Below are positions 1-7,263 of a DNA stretch of 30,785 bases, one piece after another (positions within the stretch are counted from its first letter, which is position 1; the number at the start of each line of letters is the position of its first letter). This stretch comes from Bacteroidales bacterium UBA3868 (GTDB lineage: Bacteria > Bacteroidota > Bacteroidia > Bacteroidales > WCHB1-69), in contig DGGS01000161.1 in NCBI GenBank assembly GCA_002392325.1, positions 1 to 30,785 of the forward strand. Reading direction: 5' to 3'. The notes below the pieces were generated by a model. The model saw only the letters and a program-made list of their open reading frames with translations. It was not told the origin of the DNA and did not search any database. The translations under genes were made by a program, and so were the position numbers.

Positions 1-357
1 CCGCTGGTCGGTCCCTCGTCAATCTTGTTGGCTTTAATGGCATCAGGGTTTAACGGACAAAATTTTGCTTTCAATGGTTATATTCCGATTGATAACGCTG
101 CAAGGATAGCATTCATAAAAAGAATGGAGGAGAGGGCAGTCAATGGTAAACAGACTCAAATATGTATAGAGACACCTTACCGTAACGAACTGCTTTTTCG
201 AGACTTCATCAAGACATGTCGTAATACGACAAGACTCTGTGTTGCTGCAGGCATAACCTGTCAAGAAGAATATATCCAGACATACACTATTCAGGAATGG
301 AAGAAGAGGAGTTTGCCAAACTTACGTAAGACACCGGCGATATTTCTTATAGACTAA
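1..357 (+). CDS. RsmI-like SAM-dependent methyltransferase (tetrapyrrole methylase fold), C-terminal fragment
   Basis: The reading frame is open from base 1 (codons ccg ctg gtc ggt ccc) to a TAA at 355-357, so the window cuts off the N-terminal half. About 118 residues remain. The visible part begins PLVGPSSILLALMASG, the glycine/serine-rich loop typical of RsmI-type tetrapyrrole-methylase-fold enzymes, followed by an F-N-G-Y-x-P segment and an E-T-P-Y-R-N motif that RsmI relatives carry near the active site. RsmI itself 2'-O-methylates C1402 of 16S rRNA; Bacteroidota often carry this shorter relative, and its exact substrate cannot be told from the fragment. It converges on rprY and shares the terminator at 381-430. 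The family assignment is fairly secure, the substrate is not. Confidence 0.75.
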   Translation, partial: PLVGPSSILLALMASGFNGQNFAFNGYIPIDNAARIAFIKRMEERAVNGKQTQICIETPYRNELLFRDFIKTCRNTTRLCVAAGITCQEEYIQTYTIQEWKKRSLPNLRKTPAIFLID

Positions 358-380
358 AGTTTTGTTGGAAAGCTTTAGAA

Positions 381-430
381 AATTTGCGACAAAGGGATGC
401 AGAAAGTTCTGCATCCCTTTGCTGCAAATT
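381..430. terminator. Bidirectional rho-independent terminator between the RsmI-like gene and rprY
   Basis: A perfect 14-bp inverted repeat, AAAGGGATGCAGAA at 391-404 and its complement at 407-420, is separated by only two bases. It is extended by a second matching pair, aatttgc at 381-387 and gcaaatt at 424-430, after a three-base mismatch. The stem is flanked by A/T runs on both sides and lies between convergent genes, so it can serve both strands. Confidence 0.85.
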
Positions 431-446
431 GTATGAAGAATGTTCC

Positions 447-1142
447 TTATGCAGTCGGCAATACGAGTTTGTAGCCTTCGCCGTGAACATTCAAGATTTC
501 AACATCAGGATCGGCCTTGAGATATTTACGCAGTTTTGTGATGTAAACGTCCATACTGCGTGCATATACGCGGTTGTCGTCTTCCCAAATCTTGTTCAAT
601 GCCAATTCGCGTGGAAGAACATCGTTGACGTGCTCGTACAAGATGTTGAGTAGTTCGCTCTCCTTAGTTGTCAACTTGCGCTTGTCGTCACCAATAGCGA
701 GAATTTGCTTGTTGCGGTCAAAGGTGAATTTGCCAAGTGTAACAATAACTTCATCGTTTTTCTTCTTGCCCTGCACGCGGTGCATGATGGCGTCAATACG
801 ATAAGTAAGCTCTTCCATAGAGAAAGGTTTGGTGATGTAGTCGTCTGCACCTAACTTGAACCCGTCGATAACATCTTCCTTCAATGCTTTTGCAGTTAGA
901 AAAACGACAGGAATCTCAGGATTGATCTGCTTAATATCTTTGCATAGACTGAATCCGTCTTTTTTAGGCATCATTACGTCGAGGACGCAGATGTCAAACT
1001 TTTGTTTCAAGAATTCTTTATAGCCTTCTTCTCCGTCTTTGCAGAGAACTGCTTCGTAATTCTTAGCTTGAAGATATTCGCTGAGCAACATACCCAGATT
1101 CTCGTCATCTTCGCACAGTAAAATTCTTTTAGCTTCTTCCAT
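447..1142 (-). CDS. rprY: OmpR/PhoB-family response regulator, RprY-like
   Basis: DNA-binding response regulator of 231 residues. The receiver domain spans about residues 5-120, with acidic pocket E11/D12/D13, phospho-acceptor D55 in VLDVMMP, switch T83 and conserved K105 in the TKPFS motif. A winged-helix DNA-binding domain follows at about 135-228, with the SMDVYITKLRKYL recognition-helix region. The sequence closely resembles the RprY I remember from Bacteroides fragilis. It lies five bases downstream of the partner kinase, so the two are co-transcribed and probably translationally coupled. In other Bacteroidales RprY has been linked to envelope and oxidative-stress or sodium-transport gene control; the targets here are unknown. 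All phosphotransfer residues are present, so it should be functional. Confidence 0.93.
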   Translation of the reverse strand: MEEAKRILLCEDDENLGMLLSEYLQAKNYEAVLCKDGEEGYKEFLKQKFDICVLDVMMPKKDGFSLCKDIKQINPEIPVVFLTAKALKEDVIDGFKLGADDYITKPFSMEELTYRIDAIMHRVQGKKKNDEVIVTLGKFTFDRNKQILAIGDDKRKLTTKESELLNILYEHVNDVLPRELALNKIWEDDNRVYARSMDVYITKLRKYLKADPDVEILNVHGEGYKLVLPTA

Positions 1143-1147
1143 AACTG

Positions 1148-2692
1148 TTATTCTTTAATGATTGGTAATTTAATTACAAATGTGGTTCCTTTGCCTAATT
1201 CGCTTTCCGTAGATATCGTACCATGATGCAGGTCTATAATGTTTTTCACATAGGCCAGTCCCAAACCGAACCCTTTGACATCATGACGGTTCCCGGTGTG
1301 AACGCGATAAAATTTGTCAAATATCTTTTTCAGATCATCATGCTTGATACCAATGCCGTTGTCTTTTATTGAGATGCAGATGTTGTCGCCCTCATTCCAG
1401 GTCTTAACCTGAAGGTTGAAGTCTACATCCTTTCGACGGTACTTATAAGCGTTATCCATAATGTTGAACAAAACATTTGTCATATGCATTTCGTCAGCAT
1501 ATATGCAATCTTCAGCAGCGTCAAATATTTTCTCCAGAGAACCACCTTCTTTTTTTGCTTTGATGCTGAAAGTGCTGACGACATCATTGACCAACTTGTT
1601 TGTTTTGATATTTCTTTGGTTGAAACGTATTTTCCGGCCTTCAAAAATTGAAGTCTGGAGCACTACGTCGATCAACATGCGCAATCGTTTGGTTTCATCA
1701 CTTATAACCGTAGATAGATGTTTGGTCATTTTCTCACTCTTGGGCACATTGGGGTCCAAGAGCATTTGTACTGCCAGTGAAATTGAAGAGACTGGGGTCT
1801 TCAGCTCATGTGTCATGTTGTTCACGAAATCATTTTTCATTTCGCTAAGTTTCTTCTGCCGGAATGATATGTATATGGTGAAGATGAATGTTAGCAACAA
1901 GATAATGATAAAGATGATTGACGGAATGAGAAATTTCACCGAACTGTACAAGTATTTGTGCATCTCAGGGAAGTGTACAGTCAGAATGGCGGTATTCGCC
2001 GGAGCGTTATGCGGCATCAATATCTGCTTGAAAGAATACTTTTCGCCCTTTGGATCATAATCGGGGCAACGGTATAGTTCTTTACCTGAGCTCGTCGTGA
2101 CGGTAAAGTGATATTCCAAATCTATTCCGTTGCTCTCAAACTCTGCTTTCAGACTTTGGTCAAGCATTTTGAAATTTATACTCTCAGAAAGCGGTTGGTT
2201 GTTCGATGTGTTCAGAATGTTAACAACGACTCTGTCCAACAGTTCACGCTGATTTAGGTATTGATTTTTTATTAAGTCTCGCATCTCTTTTGTCAGTGAT
2301 GAGTAAGAGTTGCCTATGCGTTTTTTCAGGGTAAATCCTTTTGGCACAGTCACGGGATGCGGTAGCGTATGGAGGCGAGGAATCTTCTTGCCAGCAACGG
2401 GCGCATGTATATCCAGAGGGAATGCGCCAGTATACATGGACGTGGTGTCTTCTTTTGTTGTACCTTGTAATGCGTCAGCGTTGTTGTCCTTGATGTACTT
2501 CTCCAGTCCCTTGACAGTTTGCTCAAGCTCCATGTTGCGTGAGACTATATTCATGCTACGACTGACAGACTCAGCAAACTGCTCCTTTCTCATCCTCAAC
2601 ATCTGTCGGGAATACCTGACTTGGAGATAGAGCAAGGCAGCGAAGCTTAAGCCCATGACGATAGATATGATTATTATTGTTCTTTTCTTCAT
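1148..2692 (-). CDS. rprX: Sensor histidine kinase, RprX-like
   Basis: Membrane sensor kinase of 514 residues. TM1 is at about residues 6-24, a periplasmic sensor region of roughly 225 residues follows without a recognisable named domain, and TM2 is at about 252-276. The cytoplasmic kinase core has the H-box at H295 in THELKTPVSS, the N-box around N410-N414 (NIMDNAYKY), the G1 box DNGIGI at 443-448 and the G2 box GFGLGLAYV at 474-482. There is no HAMP domain: only about 15 residues separate TM2 from the H-box helix, as in RprX. It autophosphorylates on H295 and passes the phosphate to the RprY-like regulator immediately downstream. The promoter element lies just seven bases before the ATG, so the mRNA is nearly leaderless. 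Confidence 0.93.
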   Translation of the reverse strand: MKKRTIIIISIVMGLSFAALLYLQVRYSRQMLRMRKEQFAESVSRSMNIVSRNMELEQTVKGLEKYIKDNNADALQGTTKEDTTSMYTGAFPLDIHAPVAGKKIPRLHTLPHPVTVPKGFTLKKRIGNSYSSLTKEMRDLIKNQYLNQRELLDRVVVNILNTSNNQPLSESINFKMLDQSLKAEFESNGIDLEYHFTVTTSSGKELYRCPDYDPKGEKYSFKQILMPHNAPANTAILTVHFPEMHKYLYSSVKFLIPSIIFIIILLLTFIFTIYISFRQKKLSEMKNDFVNNMTHELKTPVSSISLAVQMLLDPNVPKSEKMTKHLSTVISDETKRLRMLIDVVLQTSIFEGRKIRFNQRNIKTNKLVNDVVSTFSIKAKKEGGSLEKIFDAAEDCIYADEMHMTNVLFNIMDNAYKYRRKDVDFNLQVKTWNEGDNICISIKDNGIGIKHDDLKKIFDKFYRVHTGNRHDVKGFGLGLAYVKNIIDLHHGTISTESELGKGTTFVIKLPIIKE

Positions 2693-2699
2693 AACACTG

Positions 2700-2707
2700 C
2701 AAAAATA
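2700..2707 (-). promoter_or_regulatory. Promoter -7 element (TATTTTTG) of rprX-rprY
   Basis: On the minus strand TATTTTTG matches the Bacteroidota -7 consensus TAnnTTTG. CTTG (plus 2728-2731) lies 20 bases upstream, one mismatch from the -33 TTTG. Only seven bases separate the element from the rprX start codon. Confidence 0.6.
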
Positions 2708-2812
2708 GGATAGTGCTCAAAATCTTGCAAGCAGTTTCAAAGAATTCTTAAAATATATAAAACTTTTTAACGTTTTTATCCGAATTAACGGTAAAATTAA
2801 CTATTATAAGAA

Positions 2813-2835
2813 AGAGGCGTCATTGCGATGCCTCT
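2813..2835 (-). terminator. Probable terminator of the TlpA-like gene
   Basis: Nine-base stem with one G-T wobble (agaggcgtc at 2813-2821 against gatgcctct at 2827-2835) and a five-base loop. It lies 27 bases after the stop codon and is followed on the minus strand by a T-rich stretch. The T-run is interrupted, so strength is uncertain. Confidence 0.55.
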
Positions 2836-2862
2836 GATATGCTGAGATGGGTGTGTTGTAGG

Positions 2863-3987
2863 TTATTTTAGCTTTTCGGCCCAAGTTGCCACTTCGTCGT
2901 AGAGTTTTTCTCCCCGGAGATTCTTCCTTAGGATACGTCCGTTCGGACCAATGGTTACGGTCATTGGAATAGCTTGTACACCATATGTTTTTACAGCTTC
3001 ACTCTGCCAAAATTTAAGGTCTGACAATTGTGGCCATGTCATATCCATATCTTTAATTGCCTTTTTCCATGCTGCTTCGTCTTTGTCTAAGGAAATACCG
3101 ATGATTTCTATGCCGTAAGTGTTAAATTCTTTATAGATTTTAACCATATTTGGCATTTCTGCGCGACACGGTCCACACCAGCTGGCCCAGAAATCAAGGA
3201 TTGTATACTTCCCTTCTTTAATATAATCAGATAGTTTTTTTGTTTCGCCTTCTGGTGTTTTGAGTGTTATGTCATGATAGTCTGTGCCTGGAAGGCACTT
3301 TTTGTCATTTTCTACATAACGCTCTATGCGTTTGTACTGTGCTTCTTCCTTGAATACTGCTGGCAGTTTTTTCAGGTATTGTTCTACGAGCGCACCTTCC
3401 ATAGTATAATAGAGGTTTGTCAGGATGTCATATCCAAGAATGTTGTCGGCATTGTCCTTTAAATATGTCAGGTATATTTCTGTCTCTTTCTCATCTGCTT
3501 TGTCGTAATCTTCCTCTGCCTGTTTGTGTTCTTCGTTACTCAGTGACTTGTCTTTATAACGTTGGTATGCATCCTGTTTGGCTTCCCGTAGCGGCGCTAT
3601 CTCTTGCCAAATTTTAGAGTATGTGTCGTTGGTCCCTGAGCCTGTTATGCAGATTCCGTCTTTAGTCTGTTTGACTATCAGTTCGTCTGCATCAATAAAG
3701 ATTTTCACAGGTTCCGATTCTGTGTCATTAAAGCGTAAATAACGTACGACGGGTGTTGCACCTGCGGTAGTGGTCAATATGAAATTTCCATCTCCTGCAA
3801 GAGTTGAGTCTGTTGTGACGAAACGGTTCTGCTCTATTTTTTGCAGGAATACCTTTGTTGCGCGACTGTTCTGCGGCAGTTTGCCCTTGATTTCGCACTT
3901 CATGGAGGATGTATGTATTTTCTCGTTGTCCGCACTGATACCTATCATAGCCAGGATGCCGAACATAAAACAGATTAGCTTCTTCAT
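2863..3987 (-). CDS. TlpA/ResA-like thiol-disulfide protein with DUF4369-like N-terminus
   Basis: Secreted, probably periplasmic or lipid-free envelope protein of 374 residues from the chosen start. A signal peptide occupies about residues 1-19 (MKKLICFMFG...). A beta-rich DUF4369-type domain spans about 28-125, a charged helical linker about 128-215, and a thioredoxin fold about 235-374 with the redox motif CGPC at 271-274 inside FWASWCGPC and a cis-proline at P341. Such proteins reduce or shuffle disulfides in the envelope; the client is unknown. A longer in-frame start at 4044 exists but would include the promoter element at 4009-4016, so I reject it. ATG at 3993 is an equally possible start two codons upstream. 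It is monocistronic, between its own promoter and a terminator. Confidence 0.88.
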   Translation of the reverse strand: MKKLICFMFGILAMIGISADNEKIHTSSMKCEIKGKLPQNSRATKVFLQKIEQNRFVTTDSTLAGDGNFILTTTAGATPVVRYLRFNDTESEPVKIFIDADELIVKQTKDGICITGSGTNDTYSKIWQEIAPLREAKQDAYQRYKDKSLSNEEHKQAEEDYDKADEKETEIYLTYLKDNADNILGYDILTNLYYTMEGALVEQYLKKLPAVFKEEAQYKRIERYVENDKKCLPGTDYHDITLKTPEGETKKLSDYIKEGKYTILDFWASWCGPCRAEMPNMVKIYKEFNTYGIEIIGISLDKDEAAWKKAIKDMDMTWPQLSDLKFWQSEAVKTYGVQAIPMTVTIGPNGRILRKNLRGEKLYDEVATWAEKLK

Positions 3988-4008
3988 CGTCATTCTTATT
4001 TTGTTGTG

Positions 4009-4016
4009 CAAAGTTA
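4009..4016 (-). promoter_or_regulatory. Promoter -7 element (TAACTTTG) of the TlpA-like gene
   Basis: Minus-strand TAACTTTG fits TAnnTTTG and lies 21 bases before the ATG at 3987. Its upstream -33 region falls inside the rplI terminator stem. It decides the start of the gene, since the longer ORF would begin upstream of it. Confidence 0.6.
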
Positions 4017-4026
4017 CGAAAATAAT

Positions 4027-4067
4027 AAAAAGCTCCTCATACAAGTTTAACTTGATGAGGAGCTTTT
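4027..4067. terminator. Terminator of the rpsF-rpsR-rplI operon
   Basis: A 13-bp perfect stem (AAAAGCTCCTCAT at 4028-4040 with its complement at 4055-4067) has an inner CAAGT/ACTTG stem and A/T-rich flanks, giving a strong hairpin with a minus-strand U-tract just after rplI. Confidence 0.88.
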
Positions 4068-4084
4068 CTATGAAATATTAAGAA

Positions 4085-4531
4085 TTACGCTTCTGCGATA
4101 ACTTGGAAAGGAATCTCTACTGAAACTTCCTTGTGGAGGTTTACGGTAGCAGTATATTCTCCTACTTCTTTTACAGCAGGAACAACGATTGTCTTACGCT
4201 CGATGTCAAAACCTTTCTCTGTCAGCTTCTCTGCGATCTGAACATTTGTAACAGAACCGTAGATAGTGCCAGTCTGGCTGACTTTCATTGGGATTACCAA
4301 TGCTTCGAGTTGTCCCAGTTTCTCTGCCAAAGCCTCTGCATCTGCCTTAATCTTAGCCAACTTGTGAGCGCGTTGTTTAAGATTTTCAGCGATGACTTTC
4401 TTTGCAGATGCTGTTGCGATAACAGCTTTACCTTGTGGCAGGAGATAGTTACGTCCGTAACCATTCTTCACGGTTACGATATCATTTTTATAGCCCAATC
4501 CGGCAACGTCTTCTTTCAAAATAATTTCCAT
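4085..4531 (-). CDS. rplI: 50S ribosomal protein bL9
   Basis: Ribosomal protein of 148 residues, the usual length. The N-terminal domain starts MEIILKEDVAGLGYKND and has the signature GYGRNYLLPQGKAVIAT at about 24-40, followed by the long connecting helix and the C-terminal rRNA-binding domain. It binds 23S rRNA near the L1 stalk and influences frame maintenance. It is the last gene of the conserved rpsF-rpsR-rplI operon, 15 bases after rpsR, and is followed by a strong terminator. Confidence 0.97.
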   Translation of the reverse strand: MEIILKEDVAGLGYKNDIVTVKNGYGRNYLLPQGKAVIATASAKKVIAENLKQRAHKLAKIKADAEALAEKLGQLEALVIPMKVSQTGTIYGSVTNVQIAEKLTEKGFDIERKTIVVPAVKEVGEYTATVNLHKEVSVEIPFQVIAEA

Positions 4532-4546
4532 AATTTCTCCGTTTAA

Positions 4547-4813
4547 TTATTTCAACATATCGGTTACGTATGGGAGCAGAGCCAAGTGGCGTGCTCTTTT
4601 AACAGCTTGAGCTACACGGCGCTGGTACTTCAGAGAGTTTCCAGTAATGCGGCGTGGTAATATCTTACCTTGTTCGTTCAAGAATTTCTTCAGGAACTCA
4701 GGATCTTTAAAGTCGATATACTTGATACCGCTTTTCTTGAAACGGCAGTATTTTTTCTTCTTAATGTCAACTGCTACAGGAGCAATGTATTTAATGTCAT
4801 TCTGTTGTGCCAT
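4547..4813 (-). CDS. rpsR: 30S ribosomal protein bS18
   Basis: Small basic protein of 88 residues with the S18 core [25 protein letters not shown] segment, then the P-R-R-I-T-G-N-S motif and the terminal [10 protein letters not shown]. It pairs with S6 on the 30S platform. It starts two bases after the rpsF stop, so translation of the two partners is likely coupled. The spacing and order match the operon found in most bacteria. Confidence 0.97.
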   Translation of the reverse strand: MAQQNDIKYIAPVAVDIKKKKYCRFKKSGIKYIDFKDPEFLKKFLNEQGKILPRRITGNSLKYQRRVAQAVKRARHLALLPYVTDMLK

Positions 4814-4815
4814 AA

Positions 4816-5247
4816 CTATTCTGCTTGTTCTGTTTGGTTAGACTCATTGTTAACTTCCTGAGGTTGTTCCACAACGGGGGTTTCCTCTTTCACTTCTTCC
4901 TTAGCGGCGGCTTTCTCTTTGCGGTTGGCGCGTCTCTTCTCAGCGTAAGCGATGGCGTATTTGTCCATGCTCACGGTCAGGAAGCGCATGATGCGCTCGT
5001 CGCGGCGGTATTGCAGCTCCAATGCCTCCACTACAGAACCTTCTGCTTTGAATTCAATTAAATGATAGAAGCCGGAAGACTTCTTTTGGATGGGATACTC
5101 CAACTTGCGGAGGCCCCAGTTCTCTTGATGAACGATCTCAGCGCCTTTGTCGGTGAGAACCTTCTCGAATTTTTGAACCGTTTCCTTCATCTGTTCTTCA
5201 GACAAAACGGGCGTCATAATGAAAACGGTTTCGTACTGATTTGCCAT
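4816..5247 (-). CDS. rpsF: 30S ribosomal protein bS6, with an acidic C-terminal extension
   Basis: Protein of 143 residues. The ferredoxin-like S6 fold covers about residues 1-98, with YETVFIMTP at the start, the [10 protein letters not shown] motif at 44-53 and R-x-D-E-R-I-M-R-F at 81-89. About 40 further residues form a charged, first basic then Glu/Gln-rich tail (about 103-143) that many S6 proteins lack. First gene of the operon, with a -7 element 48 bases upstream. The A/T-rich leader shows no obvious S6:S18-binding hairpin with a CCG bulge, so the autoregulation known elsewhere is not supported here. Confidence 0.96.
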   Translation of the reverse strand: MANQYETVFIMTPVLSEEQMKETVQKFEKVLTDKGAEIVHQENWGLRKLEYPIQKKSSGFYHLIEFKAEGSVVEALELQYRRDERIMRFLTVSMDKYAIAYAEKRRANRKEKAAAKEEVKEETPVVEQPQEVNNESNQTEQAE

Positions 5248-5295
5248 AATTTTTTAGTTGTTTTTGTTAAAAAATATGTTTATAAAATTGGGGTG

Positions 5296-5303
5296 CAAAA
5301 GTA
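5296..5303 (-). promoter_or_regulatory. Promoter -7 element (TACTTTTG) of rpsF-rpsR-rplI
   Basis: Minus-strand TACTTTTG followed by CACC matches TAnnTTTG and lies 48 bases before the rpsF ATG. No convincing TTTG -33 box was found at the expected distance. Confidence 0.6.
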
Positions 5304-5359
5304 CACTTTTTTTTATTCGCTCGTACCCTTGCACTCATTTTTTATTGAAAATCATGTTA

Positions 5360-6589
5360 TTACTCGAACTGAACCGCATTCACAGGGGTGATTTTCCTGC
5401 TCACCACCCAGGCGGGAATCAGCAACACGGCCATGCAAACCGCAAAAACACCGGCGTTCAGCAGCAAAACCTGCACCCAATCAAAATGAATTGGGACATA
5501 ATTGACATAGTATGTGTCAGGGTTCAACCGGATAAAATGGAATTTCTGCTGCAAAAAACCAAGAAGCAGGGCTATCGCGTCGCCTATCAGCATGCCTTTC
5601 AACAAAATATCGCCAGCCACTAAAATGAATGTGCCCACCACCTGTTTGGTCTTCATGCCCAACGATTTGAGTATGCCGATGGTCTGCGTTTGCTCCAATA
5701 CAATAATGAAGAAAATGGACATCATAGTTACCAGACAGACACAGGTGGTGATGATGAGCAACACGGCCACATTCATGTCGAACAACGCAATCCACTCGAA
5801 AATCTCCGGATAAATCTGCTTGATGGTTTCCGCCTTCATATCATAATCGATATGGTGATGGATGTAGTCGCCAATCTCATCGATCTTGTCGTAATCGCGG
5901 GTGAGCACTTCCACACCGCTCACCAGACTGTCGTTCCAATCGTTGAGTTTCTGCACATGCCGCAAGTCCACCAGCGCAAACATGTTGTCGTATTCGGGCA
6001 AACCTGTTTCATAGATGCCCGAAATCTTGAAACTGCGCTGGCGCGGCGGGTCCTGCACAAAATAGGTGTGCACCTTGTCGCCCACTTTCAACCGCAATTT
6101 GTCAGCCATCCGCTTGGAAACAATAATGCTGTTGGATGCCGTGGTGTCTGTAGTGGAAAACCCTTCTCCCTGAATGATGTTTTTCTGAAAAAAGTCCCAT
6201 GAAAAAGTCTTGTCCACACCTTTCAGCACCACGCCTTCCACCTGGTCGTCGGTCTTGATGATGCCGACTTTCGTGGCAAAATTCTGCACCTCAACCACAT
6301 CCGGATTGTTTTTCAGTTGCAGGATACAGTCGCTGTGCTGATTGATGGGCACCTGCTCAAACGAATAATTCTGATCGTAATGGGTGATGCGGATGTGCGA
6401 ACCCATGGCAATGACCTTATTGCGAATCTCCTGTTTGTATCCCGATGTCACCCCAATGGCTATCATCATGATGACCAGTCCCAACGAAACGCCACCCACC
6501 GACAAATAAACAATCGGGCGGGAAAAACGGTCGCCTTTGTCTTTCAGAATCCTTCTGGCTAACAAGAAGTTAAGGGAAAATCGGGACAT
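5360..6589 (-). CDS. LolC/LolE-type lipoprotein-releasing ABC permease (FtsX/MacB fold)
   Basis: Inner-membrane permease of 409 residues with the classic MacB/LolC/E layout: TM1 at about 26-48, a large periplasmic MacB_PCD-like domain at about 50-265, then three C-terminal TMs at about 269-297, 316-346 and 371-394. The region between the second and third TMs contains the coupling-helix motif E-Q-T-Q-T-I-G-I-L-K-S-L-G-M at about 299-312, conserved in LolC/E. With a LolD ATPase this type extracts lipoproteins from the inner membrane for LolA. No ATPase is adjacent, which is common in Bacteroidota where the permease is often unlinked. It starts 14 bases after the beta-barrel gene and is likely co-transcribed with it. 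Assignment to LolC versus LolE is not possible. Confidence 0.88.
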   Translation of the reverse strand: MSRFSLNFLLARRILKDKGDRFSRPIVYLSVGGVSLGLVIMMIAIGVTSGYKQEIRNKVIAMGSHIRITHYDQNYSFEQVPINQHSDCILQLKNNPDVVEVQNFATKVGIIKTDDQVEGVVLKGVDKTFSWDFFQKNIIQGEGFSTTDTTASNSIIVSKRMADKLRLKVGDKVHTYFVQDPPRQRSFKISGIYETGLPEYDNMFALVDLRHVQKLNDWNDSLVSGVEVLTRDYDKIDEIGDYIHHHIDYDMKAETIKQIYPEIFEWIALFDMNVAVLLIITTCVCLVTMMSIFFIIVLEQTQTIGILKSLGMKTKQVVGTFILVAGDILLKGMLIGDAIALLLGFLQQKFHFIRLNPDTYYVNYVPIHFDWVQVLLLNAGVFAVCMAVLLIPAWVVSRKITPVNAVQFE

Positions 6590-6603
6590 GCCTGCCGGAA
6601 ATG

Positions 6604-7194
6604 CTACAAGTCAACGGTAATACCAATACGCGCAAACATGGGTAAAAATTTGGCGTAGTAGTCATTCTTGGTCTGCACCGGATAGATGATATACTGGGCC
6701 TCTAAACCAACCATCTCATTGATATGGGTTTGAAATCCGATACCCAGGGCCAAAGCATGGATGTTTTTACGGATTGGTTGGTCCAACAGCAAATTGCCCA
6801 ACTCATCCTGCTCGTAGGTCGGATAGTTCAAAAACTCATACCCGACATGCCCTATAATATAGTTGGCGATGATAAATTCGCCGAAGGCGGAGGCGCCGAA
6901 CGCATGGGAAACCTTGTCGGCATAGTAGTTGAAGGTCATCTCATAGCGCGGGCCCACACCGAAACGCAACCATGGTTTGGCATACACACCGCCTTCCAAA
7001 GCAAGGGCCAACTGGGAACCGAAATTGGAATTGATGTTTCCACCAGCAAAAAAGGTCAGTTTTTGGTCGTTGGGGTTTTTGGCTTGGGCGGCTTGTTTTG
7101 CTCCGGAGCGCAAGGTCCGGGGAACACGAATAGATTGTGCTCCGGCGGAAAAGGCGAGCACAAGAGCCAGTATTAGGGTTGCGGTTTTTTTCAT
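6604..7194 (-). CDS. Outer-membrane beta-barrel protein, function unknown
   Basis: Protein of 196 residues from the chosen start. Residues 1-19 form a signal peptide (MKKTATLILALVLAFSAGAQ, cleavage after the A-G-A). The rest alternates short amphipathic strands rich in Gly, Tyr and Phe, with segments such as LALALEGGVYAK, LRFGVGPRYEM and FGASAFGEFIIANYIIGHVG, and ends in a strand closing RIGITVDL, as expected for a small outer-membrane barrel of perhaps eight strands. An in-frame ATG at 7245 would run through the palindrome at 7213-7246 and is rejected. The LolC/E-type permease follows after 14 bases. I do not recognise a specific family, and the barrel assignment rests on signal peptide and strand pattern. 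Confidence 0.75.
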   Translation of the reverse strand: MKKTATLILALVLAFSAGAQSIRVPRTLRSGAKQAAQAKNPNDQKLTFFAGGNINSNFGSQLALALEGGVYAKPWLRFGVGPRYEMTFNYYADKVSHAFGASAFGEFIIANYIIGHVGYEFLNYPTYEQDELGNLLLDQPIRKNIHALALGIGFQTHINEMVGLEAQYIIYPVQTKNDYYAKFLPMFARIGITVDL

Positions 7195-7212
7195 AATGCG
7201 GGTTATAAATAT

Positions 7213-7246
7213 AATGTACAGACGCGATAAATCGCGTCTGTACATT
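7213..7246. repeat. REP-like palindrome between pta and the beta-barrel gene
   Basis: A perfect 16-bp inverted repeat, AATGTACAGACGCGAT at 7213-7228 and its complement at 7231-7246, has a two-base AA spacer. Its arms share the pattern TGTA(C/G)AGACGC with the palindrome at 29213-29240, which suggests a dispersed family. It may also act as a terminator for pta, but no clean U-tract follows. Confidence 0.75.
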
Positions 7247-7263
7247 AATATTAATGATTATTA

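Noticed and set aside
5248..5300. S6:S18-binding leader (autoregulatory RNA) before rpsF
   Set aside because: The leader is A/T-rich and shows no hairpin with a CCG bulge.
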